A stretch of DNA of 64,000 bases from a gamma proteobacterium endosymbiont of Lamellibrachia anaximandri. Lineage in GTDB: Bacteria > Pseudomonadota > Gammaproteobacteria > Chromatiales > Chromatiaceae. The notes beneath the pieces are model-generated. The model was given only the letters and a program-made list of their open reading frames with translations. It was not told where the DNA came from and searched no databases. This document shows, one piece after another, positions 58,271-64,000 of this stretch (position 1 is the first letter of the stretch; every line of letters begins with the position of its first letter). The translations under genes and the position numbers were made by a program. Where the stretch lies: NCBI GenBank assembly GCA_016756835.1, contig JAESPE010000003.1, positions 17,684 through 81,683 on the forward strand. The letters are read 5' to 3'.

Positions 58271-59508
58271 TGACAGCCTTGAAGGATAGGCGCTGGCAGC
58301 GTGTCATCATTCTGATGGATATGGATGCCTTCTTTGCTTCGGTGGAGCAACGGGACCACCCAGAGTGGCGGGGACGGGCGATCGGCATCACCAACGGCCA
58401 GCGCGGCACCTGCATCATCACCTGCTCCTACGAGGCGCGTGCCTTGGGAATAAAAACCGGCATGCGGGTCAGGGAGGCGCTACGGATCTGCCCGGATTTT
58501 ATCCAGGTACCTGCCTCCCCTGAACGGTACGCTGCAGTTTCCACCCGCATCATGCATGTCCTGCGGACGATCACGCCGGATCTGGAGATCTTCTCCGTAG
58601 ATGAGGCATTCCTCGATGTCACGCATTGTCAGCGGCTCTATGGATCGCCGGAGCGGATAGGGCGTCTGGTAAAAACGCGGGTGGAGACGGCTTCTGGCGT
58701 GCGCTGCTCAGTGGGCGTGAGCGGGGATAAGACAACGGCGAAATGGGCAGCCAAGCAGGGCAAGCCTGATGGGTTTGTGCTGATTCCGCCCTGGGAGGCC
58801 AGATATCGCCTGCGGGAGGTACCGGTCACGGAACTCTGTGGTATTGCAGATGGAGTCGGCCGTTATCTGGCGGAGCGGGGTGTCTATCGTTGCGGTGATA
58901 TGGCGCGGCTGCCGATCGGTGAACTTGGCCGGCGTTTCGGCAATCAGGGAAGGCGCATCTGGTATATGTGCCAGGGGGAAGATCCGGAACGGGTGGAGAC
59001 CCGGGTAGCGCCGCCAAAGTCCATCGGTCACGGCAAGGTGATGCCGCCGGATACACGGGATCTGGAGACAATCCAGATATTTTTGCTGCATATGAGCGAG
59101 AAGGTGGCAGCCCGGTTACGCAGGCATGAACTGCAGGCAAGTCGCTTCTTTGTGGGACTCCGGGCGGGGTGGGGATGGATTGGCGTCAAGCGGGCTACCC
59201 CCCTGCCGACGAGTGACGGAAGGCGGATCATGGCGTTGTGCCGCGAAACCTTGTGTGAGCAGTGGCAGGGAGAGGGTGTCTCTCAGGTTCAGGTCACGGC
59301 GTTGGATCCTCGACCGGTTTGCGAGCAGCTGGAGCTTTTTGGTATGGATGAGCAGGTGGAGTCAGACGCGTTGCATCAGGTGGTGGATCAAACCAACGCA
59401 CGCTATGGCGAGTTTGCCATTGCACCCGCCCGCCTGCTCAAACGATCTGATATGCCGAATGTCATCGCACCCTCCTGGAAACCCTTCGGGCACCGTCAGA
59501 GCATTTGA
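58270..59508 (+). CDS. Y-family DNA polymerase (DinB/Pol IV-like)
   Basis: A 412-residue Y-family translesion polymerase. Catalytic acidic residues are in DMDAFFASVEQRD (about 17-29) and SVDEAFLDV (about 110-118); the SYEARALGIKTGM segment is characteristic. A beta-clamp-binding QLELF motif lies near residue 354. It overlaps the lexA-like gene by a TGATG, so it is under the same operator and would be damage-inducible. ATG at 58270 is used; a TTG one codon upstream is possible. Confidence 0.9.
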   Translation: MTALKDRRWQRVIILMDMDAFFASVEQRDHPEWRGRAIGITNGQRGTCIITCSYEARALGIKTGMRVREALRICPDFIQVPASPERYAAVSTRIMHVLRTITPDLEIFSVDEAFLDVTHCQRLYGSPERIGRLVKTRVETASGVRCSVGVSGDKTTAKWAAKQGKPDGFVLIPPWEARYRLREVPVTELCGIADGVGRYLAERGVYRCGDMARLPIGELGRRFGNQGRRIWYMCQGEDPERVETRVAPPKSIGHGKVMPPDTRDLETIQIFLLHMSEKVAARLRRHELQASRFFVGLRAGWGWIGVKRATPLPTSDGRRIMALCRETLCEQWQGEGVSQVQVTALDPRPVCEQLELFGMDEQVESDALHQVVDQTNARYGEFAIAPARLLKRSDMPNVIAPSWKPFGHRQSI

Positions 59509-59523
59509 TCTCTTTGGGGTTTG

Positions 59524-59590
59524 GTAGGAGCGGCGCCCCGCCGCGATTTGTCCATCAACGGAGTTTTCGCGGCGGGGGTGCCGCTCCTAT
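59524..59590. repeat. REP-like repeat family 2, spaced pair
   Basis: GTAGGAGCGGCGCCCCGCC, a short spacer containing CCATC and ACGGAGT, and the inverted copy ending GCCGCTCCTAT. Closely similar to the element at 47048. It lies between the Y-family polymerase gene and a convergent small membrane protein gene. Confidence 0.85.
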
Positions 59591-59606
59591 AGTTAATACG
59601 GATGCG

Positions 59607-59789
59607 TTATCTCACCATCATGATCAGCAGGACCACAAACCCCACTATCGCTGCCAGCGGCAGCACTACGGCCTGCCAATCGCCTTTCTCCGCCTTTGGG
59701 CCGTTTTGGCTCCAGTGTTTGTAGGCTGGCCACATGAAAAACAGCATCATTACAACGCCTGCCGCAGCAAGTATCTTCATCCAATCCAT
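59607..59789 (-). CDS. Small two-helix membrane protein
   Basis: A 60-residue protein with two hydrophobic segments (ILAAAGVVMMLFFMWPAYKHW and the C-terminal VVLPLAAIVGFVVLLIMMV) around a short charged loop. Such small proteins are widespread in gammaproteobacteria without assigned function. An in-frame ATG four codons in (59780) would begin MKILAAAG and is an equally good start. Flanked by repeats on both sides. Confidence 0.65.
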   Translation of the reverse strand: MDWMKILAAAGVVMMLFFMWPAYKHWSQNGPKAEKGDWQAVVLPLAAIVGFVVLLIMMVR

Positions 59790-59819
59790 AATTTTTTTAC
59801 TCTTGTCACCATTTCAGAT

Positions 59820-59902
59820 GTAGGCTCGATCAAGCGTAGCGGATCGGGCACTCCTGGAAGAGAATGCATGGTGTTGCTGGTTCCGCTATGTTTGAATCGG
59901 TC
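59820..59902. repeat. REP-like repeat family 1, decayed copy
   Basis: Left CGATC-type half well kept (GTAGGCTCGATCAAGCG); right half degenerate (GGTTCCGCTATGTTTGAA and TCGGTCT instead of the perfect complement). An old insertion. Confidence 0.75.
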
Positions 59903-59928
59903 TCTGTTTGCTATTTCTGTACAGCAAG

Positions 59929-59952
59929 AAAAAACCCCGGCACAGGCCGGGG
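59929..59952 (-). terminator. Intrinsic terminator of the yccA-like gene
   Basis: CCCCGGC (59935-59941) pairs with GCCGGGG (59946-59952) around ACAG; on the minus strand a run of six T follows (59934-59929). It lies 27 nt downstream of the stop codon. Confidence 0.8.
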
Positions 59953-59979
59953 CTTTAAGATACAACATCAAGCGGCTAC

Positions 59980-60651
59980 TCAATCGTCACCGGAAAGCGC
60001 CCCCAACAGATGCAACAGGCTGATGAAGATATTGAAGATGGCGAGATAGAGGCCATAAGTGGCCATGATGTAATTGGTTTCGCCGCCACTGATAATCCGA
60101 CTGGTGTCGAACAGGATAAAGCCGCTCATCAGCAGGATGATGCCTGCGGAGATCGCCAGTGAAAGCGCGGGCAGATCCATGAAGAGATTGGCGAGTACCG
60201 CGAGCAGGACAACCATCATGCCGGCAAACAGAAATCCGCCCATAAAGCTGAAATCACGTTTGGACGTCAGCGCGTAACCGGACAGGCCGAGGAAGATGAT
60301 GCCGGTGCCACCAAAAGCGGTGCCGATGATCTCGGGACCCTTCGGCAGGGCAAGGTAGATGGAGAGTATAGAACCCAGTCCAAAGCCCATCAGGCCGGTT
60401 ATCAGAAAGATGACCCCAATGCCTTTGGAAGAGTTGGCGGTGCGGGGCAGAACAAATATGCCGAGCACCATGGCGCCAATCACCGAGATCATATAGGCCA
60501 TAGGTGGCATCGTCATCGCCATAGAGACCGCAGCCATGATCGCGCTGAAGACCAGCGTCGCGGACAGCAGCATATAGGTGTTCTTGAGCACCTTATTGGT
60601 AGCCAGTACCGATTCCTGGGAACGGGCGGTGCTAAGATCGAATTGGTTCAT
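59980..60651 (-). CDS. yccA: Bax-inhibitor-1 family protein (YccA-like)
   Basis: A 223-residue protein with seven hydrophobic segments (for example NTYMLLSATLVFSAIMAAVSMA; ISVIGAMVLGIFVL; GIILLMSGFILFDTSRIISG) and the C-terminal family segment YGLYLAIFNIFISLLHLLGAL. E. coli YccA modulates the FtsH protease; the family may conduct Ca2+. The symbol is by similarity. It has its own terminator. Confidence 0.85.
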   Translation of the reverse strand: MNQFDLSTARSQESVLATNKVLKNTYMLLSATLVFSAIMAAVSMAMTMPPMAYMISVIGAMVLGIFVLPRTANSSKGIGVIFLITGLMGFGLGSILSIYLALPKGPEIIGTAFGGTGIIFLGLSGYALTSKRDFSFMGGFLFAGMMVVLLAVLANLFMDLPALSLAISAGIILLMSGFILFDTSRIISGGETNYIMATYGLYLAIFNIFISLLHLLGALSGDD

Positions 60652-60823
60652 GTCGGCTTTGCCTCCTGGGTAAATGCCTGAAATCGAACGTTTAATATAT
60701 GACAGGGTACATCCATATTAGTTCAGGGAAGGATACCTGTCTTATTTGAAAGATCAATAGATGAAATATAGGCGAACTCGGGCTTTTTCAAGGAGGAATC
60801 TGATGGTATCCTAGCGCCGCACT

Positions 60824-60914
60824 GGAGAGGTGGCAGAGCGGTTGAATGCACCGGTCTTGAAAACCGGCGTGGGTTTGTAGCCCTCCCAGGGTTCGAATCC
60901 CTGCCTCTCCGCCA
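60824..60914 (+). tRNA. tRNA-Ser (anticodon UGA)
   Basis: A 91-nt class II tRNA. Acceptor GGAGAGG pairs with CCTCTCC; the anticodon loop is CTTGAAA (anticodon TGA); a long variable arm (GGGTTTGTAGCCCTCCC-type) follows; the T arm is GGTTCGAATCC; discriminator G and encoded CCA at 60912-60914. Confidence 0.95.
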
Positions 60915-60927
60915 AAATCAATGACTT

Positions 60928-60963
60928 AGGCCCAATCGGTGTAATTGCCGGTTGGGCCTTTTT
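60928..60963 (+). terminator. Intrinsic terminator of tRNA-Ser
   Basis: AGGCCCAA (60928-60935) pairs with TTGGGCCT (60952-60959), with an inner CGG/CCG stack, followed by TTTTT. Confidence 0.8.
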
Positions 60964-61017
60964 CGTTCATTTGGGACACTAAACTATACTTCCCCGTATA
61001 TTCTATAAGGAGAAGTT

Positions 61018-61977
61018 ATGGCAGCGTTCACAAAACGAGGGGATGGTCAGTGGCAGGCCAAGATCCGTAGAAAGGGTTATCCAACCGTTTCAAAAACACT
61101 CAGAACAAAGGCAAAAGCTGAACAATGGGCAAGATCTGTTGAGTCAGAAATGGATCACGGCACCTTTGTTTCCCGTACTGAAGCAGAATCAACCACCCTC
61201 AAAGAGGCCCTTCAACGCCACCTCAATGAGGTCACTCCAACCAAGAAAGGTGCCAAGCAAGAGAGCGACCGCGTTAAGGTCTGGATGGCAAATGATCTGG
61301 CCAGTCGTTACCTTGCTGGCCTGCAAAGTGTTGATTTTACTCAGTATCGCGATCAGAAGGTAGCAGCAGGTGCCAGCACCATTCGCAACCACCTCAACAT
61401 CATCAGTCACCTCTTCAATGTCGCGCGTAAAGAGAGGGGTATGGAGAGCCTGACAAATCCCATCCAGAACATCAGACTGCCCAAACAGCCACCAGGCCGT
61501 GACCGTCGCCTGCAAGATGATGAAGAGGGCGGTTACTCGCAGCCGCAAAACACCCTATGTGAGAGTTGATGGTTGTAGCCATAGAGACGGGTATGCGACT
61601 GGGCGAGATATTGAGTATGCGCTGATCTCAAAAACTCCACAGTGGTACTTGAAGACACCAAGAATGGAGAACGTCGTGTCGTTCCTCTCTCATCACGAGC
61701 AAGAAAAACCATTGCTAACCTGCCCCGACATATTGCCGGTGAAGTTTTTCCAGGTCTGAGCAATACCGCCGTGTCTCATCGCTTCATACTACTTCGGAAA
61801 AAGCTTGAGATAGAAGATCTGCGTTTCCACGACCTACGCCATGAAGCCACTTCACGACTATTTGAAAAGGGACTGGATATGATGGAGGTAGCTTCGATAA
61901 CAGGCCATAAGACATTGCATATGCTTAAACGCTACACCCATCTTAAAGCGAAGGATTTGGCGAAGAAACTGGGATAG
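61018..61977 (+). pseudogene. Tyrosine recombinase/integrase, broken
   Basis: The N-terminal arm and core-binding parts are in one frame (MAAFTKRGDGQWQAKIRRKGYPT ... NIISHLFNVARKER), ending at 61569. After a frameshift near 61525 the catalytic domain continues as VVAIETGMRLGEILSMR (catalytic Arg), interrupted by an in-frame TGA, then a second frame carries VVLEDTKNGERRVVPL and finally RFHDLRHEATSRLFEKG, GHKTLHMLKRYTH with His, Arg and the Tyr nucleophile. All catalytic residues survive but the reading frame is broken at least twice, with one nonsense codon. It starts 103 nt after tRNA-Ser and originally would have been about 320 residues. Confidence 0.85.
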
Positions 61978-62145
61978 CCCTCTCGCACCAAAGCCACCAC
62001 AATCCATACCTCTCATAGCTGGTATCAACTCCACTCTTCTAGCTCGCTATAAAGCCTGTTCGCTAAAATATCAAAAACCCTATTCTCCTGTGCTATCTCC
62101 TTAGCTCAGCAATCTGTCATTCATACACTGTTGGTGGTGGCCTAT

Positions 62146-63311
62146 ATGCAAAAGAAAATTCATGTTGTTAGCAGAGATGAACTCTATGACCTGGTTTGGC
62201 AGCAACCCCGCACACACTTGGCAAAACATTTCGGTATATCTGATGTAGCCATTGGGAAAGCATGTCGAAAAGCAAACATTCCAATGCCGCCAGCCGGATA
62301 CTGGGCCAGAAAGAGATCAGGTAAATCGGTTCTGGAGAGAGCTTTGCCCCCTAGAGAGCCTGGTGTGGACAACGAAATTATATTTGGAGGTTCAAGGTAT
62401 GCTTATCGCTGGGTTATGTCTGATCAGGAGGTTTTAGAGCAGACCCCAGGCCACCTGTATTCACTGAATCACTTGATGCTGTCCGCCAACGAGTAAAGAC
62501 CCAGCTAGGAAAAGTAGCCCAACCAAGGTCACTCAACAATCCTCATAAGCTGATAGCCAGACTTCTTAAACAAGATGATCAGCGTCGTGAAAATGTAAGT
62601 AGCTCACCATTTTTGTTGGGCAATGAAAAGCCAAAGTTTGAAGATTCATATGAGAAACGTCGGCTCAGGATATTATCTGGGATTTTCAAGGCGGTTGAAA
62701 AATGTGGAGGGAAGGCAGTAGTCAGGAGCAAGGATGCCAGAGATCTTGGGGTGAATGTGGGTGGTCAATATGTATCGTTCACCGTTGATTCAATTAAGGG
62801 TGAGAAAGGAGCTAAGGATAAACACACAAGGCTTCAGCTTACTGTTGAGGCCGGATGGTGCCGCGACAATCAAGATCAACGAGTTTGGTCGGACAGTGAT
62901 GAAATGAAGTTGGAAGCGATGCTTAGAGATATTGTCGAAGAAATTATTGTCTCCGGTGAGCGTCACTATCGTCAAAGCAAAGAGCGCCAATATCAGCGGT
63001 TACTTGAACGAAAGCATGATCTTGAAGAGAAAGAGAGGCAGAGGATAGAAACGGAAGCAAGATTGGAAAGAGAGCGGATCGAAAAAGCCAGGCAAGCGCA
63101 TATTCAGCGACTGCTAGACGAAGCTTCAGCTCATAACCAAGCGTGCAATATACGTGAGTATGTTGAGAAAGTGCTCACATCAGTGAAGACGTCATCATCA
63201 GGACACTCTCAAGGGCAACTATTGTTGTGGGCAGAATGGGCAAGAGCACAGGCAGACGATCTTGACCCAATCATTTCAGGGCGTTTTCAGGTTGATGAAT
63301 TGCCTGATTAG
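62146..63311 (+). pseudogene. Island-type conserved hypothetical gene with one frameshift
   Basis: The first frame starts MQKKIHVVSRDELYDLVWQQP and includes LAKHFGISDVAIGKACRKANIPMPPAGYWAR, an HTH-like segment, and stops at 62496. The continuation is in another frame from near 62450 (PVFTESLDAVRQRVKTQLGKVA) and runs without a stop through NEKPKFEDSYEKRRLRIL and a Glu/Arg-rich coiled coil (LERERIEKARQAHIQRLL) to 63311. Joining them gives a single protein of about 385 residues. I do not know its function; such proteins occur on genomic islands. One indel explains the break, so sequencing error cannot be excluded. Confidence 0.7.
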
Positions 63312-63407
63312 AGTAACAGAGATCACTATGCATTGGTGTATCAATGGGGAGCACATAGAAATACGCTCTCAGCCTGGATCAAGCAACATAATCGAGGGTC
63401 ATCACAG

Positions 63408-63462
63408 TTGAAGATCCACCATTTCTCACCTATAGTTCGAGCATAGAGAACCATTAGAGAAC
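63408..63462 (+). promoter_or_regulatory. Promoter and LexA-type operator of the second lexA-like gene
   Basis: A -35 TTGAAG (63408-63413), 17 nt, -10 TATAGT (63431-63436). Just downstream, GAAC-CATTAGA-GAAC (63448-63462) is a GAAC-N7-GAAC box, nearly identical to the right operator arm at 57643-57660 (AGAGAAC..TTAGAGAAC). A further GTTC at 63435 lies on the -10. The left arm of the first locus is not fully conserved. Confidence 0.75.
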
Positions 63463-63466
63463 CTTT

Positions 63467-64000
63467 GTGCTAACCAATCGCCAGCAGACCACCTTTCAGT
63501 TCATTCGCAATTACCACTTAAGGCATGGTTATGCACCCAAGTTGACAGAAATCGCCAATGGAATAGGTATTAGTTCCAAAGGAGTGGTTCATCGCTACCT
63601 TAAAGCAATCGCAGAAGAGGGTTTAATCGACTTACTTCCAGGGCGACATCGAGGTATCCGTCTGACAAAAGAGTGTCAGGAAAACTATACAGCTGAGCTT
63701 ACTCTGCCGCTTTTAGGAAAAATTGCTGCGGGTCAGCCCATTGAGGCCATTCCGAATCACGACTCATTTAATCTGACAGCTTTCTTCCTCGGCACCAATC
63801 GTTTTGTACTCAAAGTACAGGGTGATTCCATGATTGAAGCCGGCATTCTTGATGGTGACATGGTCATTATTGAGCAACAGAGTCATGCAAAAGATGGGGA
63901 GATTGTCATTGCTCTGATTGATAATGATGAGGCAACACTAACGCTATGTGTGTTTGCATTTGCGTTTGCGTTTGCGTTTGCGTTTGCGTTTGCGTTTGCG
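63467..64000 (+). CDS. LexA-like repressor homologue, partial, diverging at the catalytic lysine
   Basis: A GTG-started frame open to the window edge (178 codons). It aligns with the LexA-like protein at 57665: winged helix (KLTEIANGIGISSKGVVHRYL), the cleavage region GKIAAGQPIEA and the Ser nucleophile at residue 121 (GDSMIEAGI). The catalytic Lys would be residue 159 (Ser+38) but the codon is ACG (Thr); from 63941 the sequence leaves the family (TLTLCVFAFAFA) and runs into a TTTGCG repeat. The most likely explanations are an insertion or expansion that breaks the gene, or an assembly artefact at a contig end. Confidence 0.75.
   Translation, partial: MLTNRQQTTFQFIRNYHLRHGYAPKLTEIANGIGISSKGVVHRYLKAIAEEGLIDLLPGRHRGIRLTKECQENYTAELTLPLLGKIAAGQPIEAIPNHDSFNLTAFFLGTNRFVLKVQGDSMIEAGILDGDMVIIEQQSHAKDGEIVIALIDNDEATLTLCVFAFAFAFAFAFAFAFA
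63953..64000 (+). repeat. TTTGCG hexanucleotide tandem repeat
   Basis: One TTTGCA unit (63953-63958) and seven perfect TTTGCG units (63959-64000) to the window edge, so the true copy number is unknown. In the lexA-like frame it reads (Phe-Ala)n. Confidence 0.95.

Larger units (their letters stand above)
60915..64000 (+). mobile_element. Left part of a decayed integrated element anchored at tRNA-Ser
   Basis: The order is tRNA gene 3' end, broken integrase pointing away from the tRNA, a frameshifted island-type gene and a foreign-looking lexA homologue. The DNA appears more AT-rich than the core genes to its left. The right end lies beyond the window, so the attR repeat cannot be seen. Confidence 0.65.

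Noticed and set aside
63953..64000. CRISPR-like array at the window end
   Set aside because: It is a 6-nt microsatellite without spacers.

Overview
The window comes from a gammaproteobacterial chromosome. The block smpB, ratA, rnfH, bamE, fur, recN, nadK, hrcA, grpE, dnaK, dnaJ, dapB and the block gyrA, serC, pheA, hisC, tyrA, aroA, cmk, rpsA, ihfB are gene orders typical of that class. The NO-response genes, PEP-CTERM proteins, polyphosphate enzyme and REP repeats would suit an environmental, Chromatiales- or Sedimenticola-like organism. That placement is inference; no 16S gene is present.

Layout. (1) 1-4.3 kb: the N-terminal part of a DUF2235 hydrolase on the minus strand, then a nitrosative-stress cluster (hemerythrin, DUF2249, 12-TM NnrS-like protein, Dnr-like regulator) behind an FNR-type box. 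(2) 4.3-16 kb: one 3,670-codon secreted RHS/YD-repeat protein carrying PKD-like, FG-GAP, PASTA-like and MopE-like modules. (3) 16-20 kb: small envelope genes, a YCII protein and two PEP-CTERM proteins. The first PEP-CTERM gene and the giant RHS gene share a sigma-54-type promoter and a conserved upstream element. (4) 20-31 kb: an integrase remnant at the 3' end of ssrA, then smpB, an NSS transporter, ratA-rnfH, bamE, fur, a GTPase/roadblock cluster and nadK-recN. (5) 31.5-38 kb: the CIRCE-controlled heat-shock operon, dapB and a lipoprotein. (6) 38-43 kb: an orphan fliK, wecB, and a divergent pair for methylthioadenosine metabolism. (7) 43-56 kb: gyrA, the serine/aromatic/histidine amino-acid block, cmk, rpsA and ihfB. 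(8) 56-61 kb: polyphosphate:AMP phosphotransferase, a LexA-like repressor joined to a Y-family polymerase, a small membrane protein and a Bax-inhibitor-family protein. (9) 60.8-64 kb: tRNA-Ser(UGA) followed by a decayed integrated element with a broken integrase, a frameshifted gene and a second lexA-like gene that runs into a hexanucleotide repeat at the window edge.

Three signals stand out. First, both lexA-like genes carry GTTC-N7-GTTC-type operators, which are known from alphaproteobacterial LexA, rather than CTGT-N8-ACAG boxes. Second, the giant RHS gene and the PEP-CTERM pair have homologous sigma-54-type control regions. Third, two families of REP-like inverted repeats are scattered through the core genome, and one copy supplies the stop codon of gyrA.

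No CRISPR array, rRNA or intact insertion sequence was seen.
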